From: Euryodendron excelsum
Taxonomy: Eukaryota; Streptophyta; Magnoliopsida; Ericales; Pentaphylacaceae
DNA: 64,000 bases
NCBI GenBank assembly: GCA_033060915.1
Contig: CM065385.1
Coordinates: forward strand, 19,604,001 to 19,668,000
Direction: 5' to 3'
The notes beneath the pieces were generated by a model. That model did not search any database and was not told where the DNA came from. It was given only the letters and a program-made list of their open reading frames with translations. This document shows positions 45,505-56,999 of the stretch, one piece after another. Both the position numbers and the translations under genes were made by a program. Each line of letters begins with the position of its first letter. Position 1 is the stretch's first letter.

Positions 45505-46063
45505 TGACGCAGCGGCTGTTCAGAGAATAAGAGAATACACTCTAATCCGTTGATTCACCACGAATACTGGATTCAGAGTCGTCCTGCAACCTATTGATTC
45601 ACCACGAATGCTAGGTTCTAGGGCATCAAACACTCGTTGATTTTCGTAGAAAATACAGAATGATTGGAAAATGTGCCAAAACGCACACAAACTTCATTAA
45701 TCATCCAAAAAAACTGTTGAAAATGTGTTAAACAAGAACATAAATAGGCGGCACAAAACCCTAGACCCGGGACAAAACTGGGTTAAAAGGAAAACTGGCA
45801 AAAAAGCCCACAAAACAAGCCCAAAACACAAAATAGTCCCAAAACCAAATTTAGAAGCATTTTTTTGCGATTTCCTAGGTTGAAAAATCATTGCATATTT
45901 TTCTCTTTCTCCGGCTCGTCGATACCTTTTCAAAGACATATTATAACGGCGAAACGGAGTTACGAGTCGAAAGTTACGGTCGATTGAAGTTTACCGACCA
46001 CCAGCCCGGGTATATCGCCGTTGTCGCGTTTCCAAATAACCTTCGGCAATGCGATCCGCATCA
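45505..46063 (-). repeat. 3' LTR of element D
   Basis: 559 bp, TGACGCAGCGGCTGTTC to GCGATCCGCATCA on the plus strand. Nearly identical to 50515-51053 except one replaced segment (about 45875-45930). Confidence 0.95.
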
Positions 46064-49000
46064 TCCTCCCTAGGTTGGAAAGAATTCGCCCGCGAATTCG
46101 AATCTGCCTCCTCCCCGGAACTGTCACCACGGTAAGGCATGAGATGCTTCACGTTGAACACGTCAGAAGTGTTGACATGGCTCGGCAGCTTCAACCAATT
46201 GGCATTAGGAATGATCTTCTCAACAACTTCATACGGCCCAATTTTCCAAGCTGCCAGTTTGCTATATTCATGAGTTGGATACCGATCCTTGGTTAACACG
46301 GCCTACACAAAATCCCCCACTTCAAACTCCACCGAGCGCCGCTTCTAGTCAGCTGCCTGCTTATATTTCGCTGTCGACTCATGCAGATTTTGCTGCACCT
46401 GGTTATGGACAGTTTGCAGATCTGTGATGAAGTCCTTTGCCTTCTTATGGACCTTCGTCAAGTCGGGAACAGGGGCTAAGTCATCGGTGCGCGCGGCTGG
46501 AATGCATAATTGGCAAAGAAGGGGTTGAAACCTGAGCTGCGATTTACTGATTTGTTGAAAGCAAACTCAGCCTGGTACAGCTTCCGGTCCCATGACTTCA
46601 GATGTTCCCCCACAAGGCATCGCAGCAAGTTACCCAGCGAGCGGTTCACCACTTCAGTCTGCCCATCAGTTTGAGGGTGGTAGGCACTGCTAAAATCCAG
46701 TTTTGTATTAACCAATCGCCATAGACACCTCCAAAAGTGGCTAAGGAACTTAGAGTCCCGATCAGAAACGATGGACGTTGGCAACCCATGAAGTCGATAG
46801 ACCTCCCGAAAGTAAAGTTGGGCAACATGGACAGCATCATTAGTCTTCTTACAAGCAATGAAGTGTGACATTTTGGTGAACCTGTCCACCACCACGAAGA
46901 TAGAGTCACTGCCACGCTGCGTCCGCGGAAGACCCAACATGAAATCCACACTCACGTTCGCCCACGGTCTCTCCGGAACTGGTAGGGGCATATACAATCC
47001 CGCATTGGTCACCGTCCCCTTGGACACCTAGCAAATTCGGCAACCATCAACAAAGCGGGCCACTTCACGCCGTATAGAAGGCCAGTAATAAGAATTGGCC
47101 ACAAGCTGCCAGGTTGTATCACGCCCCATATGCCCTTCCTCGTGCAGCTCCTTGATGATCTTGAGGTGTAAACTGGATTGAGGCATGCACAATTGGGTCC
47201 CCTTAAATAGAAACCCATCATGCATCACAAAATCTGTGCGCTGACCTGTCTCAACCTCATGAACAATCGGGGCAAACACTGTGTCAGTACGTAATAATTC
47301 ACGAAATGAATCAAAACCAATTACCTCTGCCCGTAAGGTAGTAAGTAAGCAAGTGCGACGGCTAAGGGCATCGGCAACCCGATTCTGAACGCCAGATTTA
47401 TGTTTGAGGGAGAAAGTGAACTGTTGGAGATACGCAGCCCACCTCGCGTGTCTCACCGATAAATTGTCCTGGCTATTAATATGTTTCAAAGCATCGTGAT
47501 CAGAGAACAATACAAACTCACTTTGTGACAAATAGGGATACCAGTGCTTCAAGGCCTGTATGACCGCATAGAACTCCACATTGTAGGTACTGTAATTCGC
47601 CTTAGCCCCATGCAGCTTCTCACTGAAGTATGCAATAGGCCTGCCCTCTTGGCTAAGAACTGCCCCAACGCCAACCTTTGATGCATCGCAATGCAACTCA
47701 AAAGGCTTAGAAAAATCTGGCAAAGCAAGTACAGGAGCAGTGGTAAGTCTGCACTTGATTTCCTCAAAAGCACTGGCCGCTGCCTCCAACCAAGTAGACT
47801 GCCTAGCCATCATGCAATCTGTGATAGGAGCCATGATGCTGCTAAAGTTTGGGATAAAACGCCGATAGAACGACACTAATCCATGGAAGCTGCGCACATC
47901 ATGAATGCACCTCGGGGTAGGCCACCTACGGACAGCGTCGACTTGTGACTTATCCACAGAAATTCCTTCACGAGACACTATGTATCCCAGAAATAACATG
48001 CTGTCTGTCATGAACGAACACTTAGCTCGGGCAGTGAAAATTTTTTCTGTTTGCAGCAAACTCAGAACCTGTCGCAAGTGCTGCAAATGTGAGGCATGAT
48101 CAGGGCTAAAAATCAAAATATCATCAAAATACACTACCACAAACCTCCTAATAAAAGGCCGAAGAAGCTGGTTCATCACACGCATGAAGGTACTCGGGGC
48201 GTTCGACAACCCGAATGGCATAACCAACCACTCATAAAGACCCTCCCGCGTCTTGAAGGCAGTCTTCCATTCGTCACCCTCTCGTATCCGGATCTGATGA
48301 TACTCGCTCTTTAAATCTAGTTTGCTGAACATGGTAGCCCCACTGAGCTGATCTAACAGGTCGTCCAACCGCAGAATAGGGAATCGATATCGGACTGTGA
48401 GTTTGTTGATGGCCCGGCTGTCCACACATATACGCCAAGACCCATCCTTTTTGGGAATTAAGAGAGCTGGCACGGCACAAGGACTGAGGCTCTCCCGAAT
48501 GTGCCCCCTGGCCAATAATTCCTCAACTTGACGTCGCAACTCCTCATGTTCCTTGGGACTCATACGATAATGTGGGCGGTTAGGCAACACAGCTCCAGGA
48601 ACTAGATTGATCTGATGCTGGATGTCGTGCAAAGGCGGCAACCCAGCTGGTAATTCCTCCGGAAACACGCTGCTGAACTCCTCTAATAATTCCTGCACCC
48701 TGTCTGGAACCTCCCCATTCTGCTGCTGCTCTTTAACCACCAGCAAAAACACTAGGCCAGATTCGATCATCTCCCCTGCAAAACGCTACATGGTCAGCAG
48801 GTTCGGATTTTTATCGGCCACTTGTTTTGCCCTCTCTTCCTTGCTCGGGTACAACACCACCTTCACACTGTTGAAGATAAAGCTATAGGTATTTTTTCGC
48901 CCATCATGTAGCACATCTCTGTCATATTGCCACGGTCTACCCAACAAGATATGGCATGCATCCATCTCAACCACATCACACCAGATTGCATCCTTATAAT

Positions 49001-49404
49001 TGGAACCGATGGACAGCGAAATTAAGCAACGTTTGGAGACGGTTACCTTCTTTCCTTCTTGCAGCCAAGTCAGTTTGTATGGGCTAGGATGTTCCTCTGT
49101 TGGCAGCCCCAATTTTCGAACCGCTTCCTCGGAAACCACGTTCTCGCAGCTCCCTGAATCGATCACAAATTTGCAGATTTTGCCCCCAACTGTGCGCTTG
49201 GACTGGAAAATATTATTCTGCAACCACTCATCACCGCTAGAATCACGAGGGATAAGGAAAGCCCTGCACACAACCAATAGAGGCCCATCATCTCCGGTAA
49301 CATGCTCCTCTTCCATGAACTCTTCGCCGAGCTGATCTTCGCTTGCCGCCGGCACAGGTTGCTCGAACTCCACCCCAACCATCCCTTCATTATCGATAAA
49401 CAGC
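45991..49404 (-). pseudogene. pol: pol of element D (protease, RT, RNase H, integrase)
   Basis: Replication enzymes of the element. Retropepsin: FVIDSGSCENVVSE near 49175-49130 and HILLGRPW. Reverse transcriptase (about 48570-48080): SPCAVPALLIPKKDGSWR, FSKLDLKSEYHQI and catalytic VYFDDILIFS. RNase H (about 47720-47340): FELHCDASKVGVGAVLS and VADALSRR. Integrase: zinc finger HEEGH...GCRIC (to 47031), core with [20 protein letters not shown] and [13 protein letters not shown] (Asp, Asp, Glu present), and a C-terminal part with KHLMPYRGDSS. Stops TAG at 48786, 47028, 46345 and 46303 (lowest coordinate of each codon) and a frameshift near 46480. The final frame ends at 45991 inside the LTR. Domain order and motifs are clear. 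Confidence 0.92.
46064..46076 (-). other. Polypurine tract of element D
   Basis: Minus strand AACCTAGGGAGGA immediately before the 3' LTR start TGATGCGGATCG. Confidence 0.7.
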
Positions 49405-50469
49405 CCTCTGCACAAAGGGCTTTTTGCAGTCTGCAAATCGGTGGCCTGGTTCGCCACACTTAAAACAGCCACTTGTGCTGGCTGTCGCGAGCTTAATCTA
49501 CTGCTGGACTGGCGTTTTGCCGGTTGCACCCCCAGCTGCACTCCCTTGAAACGCACCACGTCCAGTCCCCTGCTGCGACGCACCCCGGCTACTACCGCCC
49601 GCCCATGGCAGACCACTCGCCCGTCGCTTCGCCTGCTTCTCAAGCTGTAATGCCTTTTGGTGGGTGTCTGAAACAGAATACAAGTCAAACATATTTAGGG
49701 TGTCCTGGTACTGAGGGTGTAACCCCCCAATGTACTGCGAAACCAACTGATCGTCGGTCTCCCCCAAATCAGTACGTGCCATCAACTGATAAAATTCAAT
49801 GGTGTAGTCATCCACCGACTTCATCCCCTATCTCAAATTCTGAAATCGCTGGTACATCGTCCGCGCATAGTTACGTGGCAGGAAAGCCTCTCGGAGGTGC
49901 TTGTTCAATTTTTCCCAGGACTCAATCTTCCTTTTCCCCATCCGGGCACGGGTCACCTTCAACTGCTGCCACCATACCGCGGCCCTGCCCCAAAAACGAG
50001 TCGCCACCAGAGGAACCCGTCTATTTTCAGGAACCTCCTCGAACTCCAAAACCTCCTCGACGGAAAATAACCAATCGAGAAAACCCTCGGCCTCTAACCC
50101 ACCATGGAACTCTGGGATATCAATTTTTAAACCTGCCTCCCACATCTTGGAGAAAGCCCCAGCCTCACGACCTTCTGCCCTACGGGGATATCGGGGTTGC
50201 CGATCAGGCCGCAGTTCTGGTTGCCTCTCTGCGAAGGGGTTTTCTTCCTCCTCGCTATCAGCATCTACATTGACATCATCATCTGCCCCCTCGTCCACAA
50301 CACGCAGATTAGGGCACCACTGTTGATGCTGCTACTGGTGCGCTTGCTGCTGCTGCATCTGAATCTGCATAGCAGCCACGCTGTCCGCCAGATTATCCAC
50401 CACCTGCTACAGCTTGGTGAGTCTGTCATCCTCCATCGCGTCTTGGATTCGTCGACGTTTAGGCGGCAT
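49405..50469 (-). pseudogene. gag: gag of element D
   Basis: Capsid protein. The start is the ATG at 50467-50469 (MPPKRRRIQDAMEDDR), 32 bases after the primer site. Gln-rich and acidic stretches (DADSEEEENPF) precede the gag domain (about 50120-49750: DIPEFHGGLEAEGFLDWLFS, LREAFLPRNY, DYTIEFYQLMARTDL, YIGGL). The zinc knuckle CFKCGEPGHRFADC (49426-49467) has the full CCHC spacing. In-frame TAGs at 50407-50409, 50332-50334, 49828-49830 and 49498-49500 interrupt one otherwise continuous frame. A frameshift near 49405 separates it from protease. A 249-residue frame on the opposite strand (49524-50273) is only its shadow. Confidence 0.92.
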
Positions 50470-50500
50470 GAACTCAAACCAATCAGAATCGGAAACCTAG

Positions 50501-50512
50501 GCTCTGATACCA
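50501..50512 (-). other. Primer binding site of element D (initiator tRNA-Met type)
   Basis: Minus strand TGGTATCAGAGC, perfect to the common plant site, two bases after the 5' LTR end GCATCA. Confidence 0.95.
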
Positions 50513-50514
50513 AC

Positions 50515-51053
50515 TGATGCAGTGGCTGTTCAGAGAACAAGAGAATACACTCTAATCCGTTGATTCACCACGAATACCGGATTCAGAGTCGTCATGCAAC
50601 CTATTGATTCACCACGAATGCTAGGTTCTAGGGCATCAAACACTCGTTGATTTTCGTAGAAAATACCGAATGATTGGAAAAAGTGCCAAAACGCACACAA
50701 ACTTTATTAATCATCCAAAAAAACTACTGAAAATGTGTTAAACAAGAACATAAATAGGCGGCACAAAATCCTAGACCCGGGACAAAACCGGGTTAAAAGG
50801 AAAACTAGCAAAAAAGCCCACAAAAACAAGCCCAAAACACAAAATAGTCCCAAAACCATATTTAGAAGCATTTTTTTTGCAATTTCCTAGGCGAAACGGA
50901 GTTACGAGTCAATACCTTTTCAAAGACATATTATAATGGCGAAACGGAGTTACAAGTCGAAAGTTACGGTCGATTGAAGTTTACCGACCACCAGCCCGGG
51001 TATATCACCGTCGTCGCGTTTCCAAATAACCTTCGGCAATGCGATCTACATCA
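50515..51053 (-). repeat. 5' LTR of element D
   Basis: 539 bp, TGATGCAGTGGCTGTTC to GCGATCTACATCA on the plus strand. At about 50890-50920 it holds GGCGAAACGGAGTTACGAGTC, a second copy of text present 50 bases downstream, in place of a segment still present in the other LTR. Confidence 0.95.
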
Positions 51054-51900
51054 ATTACTGTGTGAACTCATGAACCGATAAGCTTCTTTTAATTTGTTGA
51101 CTATGTGACTATTGTCATTTGTTCAATCATAACCTTTTCTCTCTCGGTGTTTTTTTTTTTTTTTTTTTGGGTAGGGGGTGGGGTTGAATGTTGATTTGGT
51201 TATTTTCTGATATGAACTGTCACCTTTGGTGGAGCTTGGGGAACCTCTGGTAGTTTCTCTTTCATATTATGGTTAAATAGCCATTTCACTGATAATAAGG
51301 ATGTAACATGGTTGTTACCCTCTCCCTCCTTTTTCTTTGTCATATCTACAATGATTTTGTGGTGTGCTGAAATTTTATCATTCTTCCTCTTTTTAGAGGG
51401 TAGTTATATTCCTTATGGGAGCTCTTTACAAATATGTTTGCTCAATCAGAACCATCATATTTGTATGTGGTGGAGTTTAAGTTTTATTACAATTGCTTAT
51501 ATAGTACGTAGGGTGGTCCACTACGTGGTTTTGTGAGGTTCTCTTTCAATCTGTAAGTTTTCCTTTGGGTTTTGATATTATATTGGCTTGGGGAAGTGTT
51601 TAATTTTTGTCCATTCTTCTAGGGATTTGATATTTATTGTGAAAACGGAAAGTAGGTTTTGCTATGGGTTTCTCTCTCATTTGTCTCTGCTTTTTTTTTT
51701 TTTTTTTGGCACTTGATAGCTTGTGAACTTCTGCAAATAGTTTCAAAGTGAAATTTTTGTTGAGGCACTTGATTGCTGTCCTACCTTGTGGGTATTGGCA
51801 ATTAATTGAGCAGCAGTGGTGAGTATTTCATAAGTGAAGGCAATCAAATCTTCTAGGATGTCTTATACCGTTGGCATCTCAATGACTAGGAGGTGGATTA
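51054..51900. repeat. Continuation of the interrupted copy of the non-coding unit
   Basis: Text at 51190-51730 parallels 41460-41990: TGGTTAAATA-CCATTT, GTGCTGAAATTTTATCATT, TTTGTATGTGGTGGAGTTTA, ACAATTGCTTATATAGTACG, and the following T run. Confidence 0.65.
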
Positions 51901-51969
51901 TAATAGACCAAACATCCATTTCTCTCTCAAATCTTTTTCTTCTTCTTTCCCCATTTTCTCAATAACCAA

Positions 51970-52215
51970 ATGAGCTCCGTACAGCCCATTTTCCAAATCC
52001 TTTCTACCCTCACCCGCCAGCCACCACCACAATCTCAGGCCACCTTTTACCCACTAGAAAATTATCTGGTCGGCCAACCCATTTTCTCTCCAAAATACAA
52101 AAATAATATCACTCATTCTCTAGATTTTGTGAGTTTTGTTCAAGGACCAAGGCTTAGGACTTCATTTTGGGGTGGATTAGAAGCATCGAATCCTTGTGAA
52201 TCTCAAATATTCTAG
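51970..52215 (+). CDS. Short frame with plastid-transit-like N-terminus, possibly a first exon
   Basis: 81 residues starting MSSVQPIFQILSTLTRQ after a CT-rich leader (51920-51965) of the type seen in plant 5' UTRs. The N-terminus is rich in Ser, Thr, Gln and poor in acidic residues, as plastid transit peptides often are. It lies about 740 bp upstream of histidinol dehydrogenase-like exons, whose product is plastid-targeted in plants, so it could be the first exon of that broken gene. No sequence match to that enzyme is recognised in this part. It may equally be a chance frame. Confidence 0.3.
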   Translation: MSSVQPIFQILSTLTRQPPPQSQATFYPLENYLVGQPIFSPKYKNNITHSLDFVSFVQGPRLRTSFWGGLEASNPCESQIF

Positions 52216-52957
52216 TTTTGAGGTTCACATTTTTTTGTTGAGGATGTCTTTGCATAAGGGTAAATGATTTATTTGTTGATTGATGTTTGGGCAAATCTAG
52301 GGTTTGCATGTGATCTGAATTTGTGGATTTTGGTGCTAGGGAATTTGTATGTTGAAATTGAATTGGTTAATGAAAAGTTGGGTATCAATAAATATTGATA
52401 ATAAATTGTTGAAATTTACAAATCGATTTTGGTGGAGTTGTTTAATTAGATGGTATTATGAAAAACTTGAAAATGAGTCTCGTGGTTTAAATGGATGGAT
52501 AAGTGTTATTTTGAGGTGTCTATGAAATTGATGAAACAAATGGAGTAAGATTAGAAAATTGTAGTGCCTTGAGTTAGATTTGTAAATTTTAAGAGTATAG
52601 TAGATTGTGGCAAGTTATAGAAAGATGTAATATTGAAAGTTCCTATTAATTCTAATGCCATAGAAATGCTAATTGATGTCTTTATGCTATGAAGGTTTAG
52701 TCATATTGTCTTGTCAAATCCTAGTTGGTTTGGGATGATATAGCAAAGAGACGAGAGAGAAAAGAGTGAGTGTAAGAGAGAGAGGACTCAATTAAACTAC
52801 TTTGAATTTTCTTGATTAGAGAAATTTGATAAGCTTTTTTGAAAAGATAAATGGAAGATTATGATCTTTTAAGCCAGCGAGAATGAACAAAAATGAACTT
52901 CTATTTACTAAGATTTTTTGGCGTTCTCTTACGTGTGTATTTAGTTGTCATTTGCAG
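52216..52957. other. Non-coding, intron-like sequence
   Basis: A/T-rich with many TTG and TTT runs. No exon recognised. Ends in the acceptor TCATTTGCAG before the next exon-like piece. Confidence 0.45.
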
Positions 52958-53259
52958 GTAAGATTTTGGGGCCTGACAATCAGTATTTCAAATGATTCTT
53001 CAAGTATATCTTTGCTTTTTATTGACTCCTAGGATTTCTGTACTTTATGTAGAACTGCTTGTTCATAAAAAAAGGTAAAAAATTCGTGGATAGGTTTCTT
53101 GTAGTTGTTTGACTCAATTTCCTCTCTATAATTTATTTTCTCAACAGAACTCTTAAGGCTATGGTTTCAATTGACATGCCTGCTGGACCATTGAAAGTTC
53201 TTGTCATTGCTGACAAACATGCCAATCCTGTTGATGTTGTTGCCAATCTACTTTCTCAG
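52958..53259 (+). pseudogene. Histidinol dehydrogenase gene fragment (two exons)
   Basis: Histidinol dehydrogenase catalyses the last two steps of histidine synthesis, in plastids of plants. First exon-like piece (52958-53005, after TTTGCAG): KILGPDNQYF, then an in-frame TGA at 52993-52995. Second (53148-53259, after TCAACAG and before GTGTTT): [20 protein letters not shown] and then VVANLLSQ, 37 codons. These correspond to neighbouring conserved blocks of the family in the right order and with plant-like introns. Signs of decay: the stop, and GPLK where the family has GPSE. The remaining exons were not found on either side. The presence of introns argues for a duplicated genomic fragment and not a retrocopy. 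Confidence 0.75.
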
Positions 53260-56215
53260 GTGTTTACTCAATTTATATGCTTCATATTTCTATTGGACAG
53301 CTTTGTATAATTTAAAAGGTTGGTGTGAAATTTTTGCCTTTTCTAATGTCAAGATTATTAAAATGTGTTCAACTAGGCATGTGAAAAACCTTGTTTAGTT
53401 CACTTGCTTGAAGGTTTAGGATATTGTTTGCACCTCTACTTGTATTTAGAGTTCATCTAGTCCATTGATTGGGCAACTTAGCAATGATGTACTTGCCATC
53501 AAAGGACCTTCTTTTCCCAAAACCAAATTCCCTATAGACAAGCTTGAGCCTAGCCTTCTAAAGACTGACTTGGCCCGAAATTCACCAGTAGGCCCAAAGC
53601 CAGCCTATAAGCCTACCCCCCAAAAAAACTATAACTACAACTAGTTAGAATATACTTCACCTATACAGATCCAATTTTCTTCATCTTTTTAGTAATACTC
53701 TTGTGATTTTTAAATTTTAATGTCATGATTAAAATTGCATAATTTTATTTAATTTTACTTACATTGTATTTTGCATTTTAATTTAGCAATTCACTCACAT
53801 ATTTACATAATCCAGTAATTGTTATAAATTGAATTATGTAAACTCATTGCCATTGTAAGTTTAACCTAATTATGAAACATATTACATAATGTAATAAAAA
53901 TTATAAAAAATTTGATTAATAAGCTTAGACAGGTCTACCTAGATAGCCCTGATGCCTATGTTCGGTACCCCTTAGGGCTGTAGGTTAGGCCTGGGCTTCG
54001 GATTCTTGGTTTTAGCCTGGCTCAAAACTTGGTAGTAGCCCGAACTAGCCTAATTAGGCCCAAGCACAAGTTGGGCCAGGCTGAGTTGAGCAAGCCAAAT
54101 TTACATGCTTATGGAAGATTGAACATTAGAAAAAACAAGCATTGGAACAGCGTGTTTGGAACTTGGGAAAAGAAAGGAAAAGGAAAAAATAATTATTTTC
54201 TTTCATACCCCTGTTTGGTTGCTAGTTTGTGAGAGAAGCGAAAAAAGTCTATGCTCATCTTGGGTCAGTCTTGGCTCCTCTTGCTAAGTAGGGACTTGCA
54301 TATTCCATTATGCCATGAACCTTTGAGGGGACTCAGGGATGAATGGTCTGGGCCTAGGATTGGTGTTTCTTGGTCTGTCATCAAGGAGTGGAAATCACAA
54401 CGGAGAATGCAGTGAGACTATAAAACTGTAGTTTGTTCCATAATTTGTTTATTAAGAGAAGGAAAAAGCTTCTAACCATTAAATTAAGAGCAATACGGAA
54501 AGGCCATTTAAGAATGGACAAAACTAAGAAAATGTACGCGCACGTATGCAAATTCTCCAAGATATATCATCGGAAAATTCTTTTCTTACATATTTTTTAC
54601 ACAAAATTCTATAACATCATGATGTGGTTGCGGCATTTTTGTAAACATAATTCAATCCCATCATTTAGCATACTTTTTTCTATTTGTATAGCATTACTCT
54701 ATATAACACCCGCAAAATTTTCACTGGTTAAATTTCTGTGTTTTGAAATTTAACCATATGAAAGGAATTATTTTGAGCACAACTACGATGTCACATAATC
54801 ATCTTGAAAGAAGAATTCTTTTTGAATGAAATATAATTGGATGTAAAACCAAAAAAAAATTGGAAACAATAAAACTCACATAAAAGATAAGGGGAAAAAT
54901 AAATAAATAAATAAAGGGTGTAAATGAATAAAGGATAGAAGGATGTTCAAGAAAGGAACTTGAGAAAGAGGGGACTATGGTGATATTATCAAGAAGTTGG
55001 AAATATTTGTAATTACATGTAAACCCCATTAGTTATATGAAATAACCCACTTGCCCTCGAATCTTTATATACAAGGCAAAGCCTTGTATTGATTGTCACA
55101 GGCTGAAGCACTGAGCAGCTAACTGGAGAGATAAAGAGACTTATATAGAGAGAGAGGGAGTATGTGGGTGAAACTACCATTCAAGTAAACAAAAAGAAAG
55201 GCTTCGGGGGAAAGCTAGGTCAAAGCAAGTAAACGTTAATTTCAGGTATAAGACTCTCCTCTACCATTTAATTAGGCACCACATGCACTTGTTGTGGCTG
55301 AAATTACCAAAGAACTAGTAGGAACCCATGGTTTACCAACACACTTTGGACTTGGAAAATCTAGAAATTGGGATATGTAGCCATGCATGTACAATTATGA
55401 GCACATGGGTAGACTGGGTTAGAAAAGAACTTCACTTTAGACATAAATTTCATAAGGTTTGGTTGTAAAATGATGGAGAAAAAAGGTTTCAAAGTTTAAC
55501 CGCGAAAACAGAGTTTCGGTTGAAAATCCGGGATGATGAACAAGACTATTGAGACTAAAAAATTGCTTTTAAAACATTATTTTCTGAATTTTCAAATTGA
55601 CTACAAAATTGTATTAACATATTTTCAAGATTCTGAATACATTGATAGGTGAGTGGGGTGAAAATAATATTGTTGAATATTTTTCTTACATTGTTAATTA
55701 GTCCTGAAAGCAATTATTTTGCACAAAATATATTCTTATACAAGTTAAGTCTAAACCTGTTTTTATAAATTATTTTGGATTTAAAAATGTTTTCATAAAA
55801 TATAGAAGGCTTCTGAAATTGTTTTGATAAAATAATAATAATTTTCCTATATAAATTTTAGTACCAAACAACCAAGATTGGGCTATGCAGACTAGTGACC
55901 CTGAATTGATACAACAAGACCCGCAGAAGTTAAGCCATGTATTCTAGAAATACGTGCATGATTTGAGTTAGTCAAGAACTAATAACAGGTTACCAGAAAA
56001 GAATCTATCTTGTGGACATTATGTCAGGTAGGGGATACCAAACCAGCTTCTATAATTCAATATTTTGAATATTAATATTATTTTCAATTGTTGACCAAGA
56101 TATATGTTGATTTATTTCAAAAGCTTGTTTTATTCTATTTCTTGAAAATTGTTTTGAAATGCAATGAGATAGCTGATAAAAATGATTTTAACTATTGAGA
56201 TTGAAAGTGTTGCTA
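53260..56215. other. Intergenic DNA without recognisable gene
   Basis: Includes text rich in AGGCC and GGGCTT (53560-53640 and 53980-54090), such as GGCCTGGGCTTCGG, seen in dispersed plant repeats. A TATA-like sequence and a perfect palindrome lie at 55064-55089. The reading frames here are short and unremarkable. Confidence 0.5.
55064..55089. promoter_or_regulatory. TATA-like motif fused to a perfect 21-bp palindrome
   Basis: TTTATATA overlaps ATACAAGGC-AAA-GCCTTGTAT (55069-55089). It is followed by a GA-rich stretch (55120-55165). Could be a promoter or a hairpin; no gene is recognised downstream. Confidence 0.3.
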
Positions 56216-56999
56216 CTGGCTCGGAAGGGGTGATGCCATCACTTGTGTTTTGAATGTAGTGATTGGGCTTGAAAGGAGTGACACCATTGTTTTGAATGTG
56301 ATTGGGCTAGTCCCTTGCCAAATGTGTTTGTGGATTTTATGTTTAGTGTTGGTATTTACTATTCTATTGCTTTGGTGTCATAGAAAACTTGTTTCAGGTC
56401 TAGGGGTGTATGTTGTTTATATGTGGATGATGGAAGCGAGAACCATGTCTTGTTGCACCCCTCCCACCACCTTGTTTTCTTTCCACACTTTTATTTTCTA
56501 TTTCCTTTCTGCTCATTATTATTGTTGCTCGTGTTCATTTTGTGTTGTTTGCAGTACATTAAGAGCATGTGAAATTGTTAGAGGATTGGCGTACTATGGA
56601 CTGTAATAATTGAAGCTTTTAGGAGATGATTCGGGATAGGTTCTGGTTTAATAGCCATGTTGTTTGGTTTTGAACCACTTAGAAGAGTGGCCTGGCTGGA
56701 ACGTGAACAAAGTCATAAGCACTCTTTTCTTCATCACTTTACTCCTTTAGCAAGGTTTGCATTAATAATAATGTGTCCTTTAAGTGCTTATGCGTTTGAA
56801 CAGTGATGAAGTGTATCAAATACTTAGTTTGCATCCCTTTGTCAACTGCCCACAATTAGGGGTTGAATATATAAAATATTATTGGACGCCTTGTAGGGTT
56901 GCTAGTGATTTGAAACGGTTCTTTCTGTCAATACTTTTTCCTTTGTTAGTCTTCTTTTCTCATCTCATATCCTTTTTCTTTCACTTGTTATTTAATTTT
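56216..56999. repeat. Partial copy of the non-coding unit with short tandem repeats
   Basis: 56310-56560 parallels 39640-39870 (GTCATAGAAAAC, TGTTGCACCCCTCCCACCACC). 56216-56310 has two units of the TTGAAAGG-GTGA-GCCAT repeat that is expanded at 60735-60935. Confidence 0.6.

Larger units (their letters stand above)
45505..51053 (-). mobile_element. Element D: Ty3/gypsy retrotransposon, complete in structure, degenerate in coding
   Basis: Two LTRs of 559 and 539 bp with TGATG...CATCA ends, primer site for initiator tRNA-Met, gag, protease, reverse transcriptase, RNase H, integrase and a polypurine tract, in that order on the minus strand. The order with integrase last identifies Ty3/gypsy. 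The flanks GTTAC (45500-45504) and ATTAC (51054-51058) are a 5-bp target duplication with one change. No chromodomain is obvious after integrase and the last frame runs into the 3' LTR, which is a property of the CRM clade of chromoviruses, but this assignment is tentative. At least eight in-frame TAG codons and two frameshifts show it is inactive. Confidence 0.95.

Noticed and set aside
49524..50273. 249-residue frame on the plus strand
   Set aside because: Exact shadow of the gag gene of element D, whose minus strand has gag motifs and a CCHC zinc knuckle.
45505..51053. TAG codons as programmed readthrough or a recoded stop
   Set aside because: Frameshifts are also present, one TAG replaces a Trp, and C-to-T decay at CAG explains the pattern more simply.
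54029..54232. 67-residue frame
   Set aside because: Starts in a GGCC-rich dispersed repeat and continues into A/T-rich DNA; no domain.
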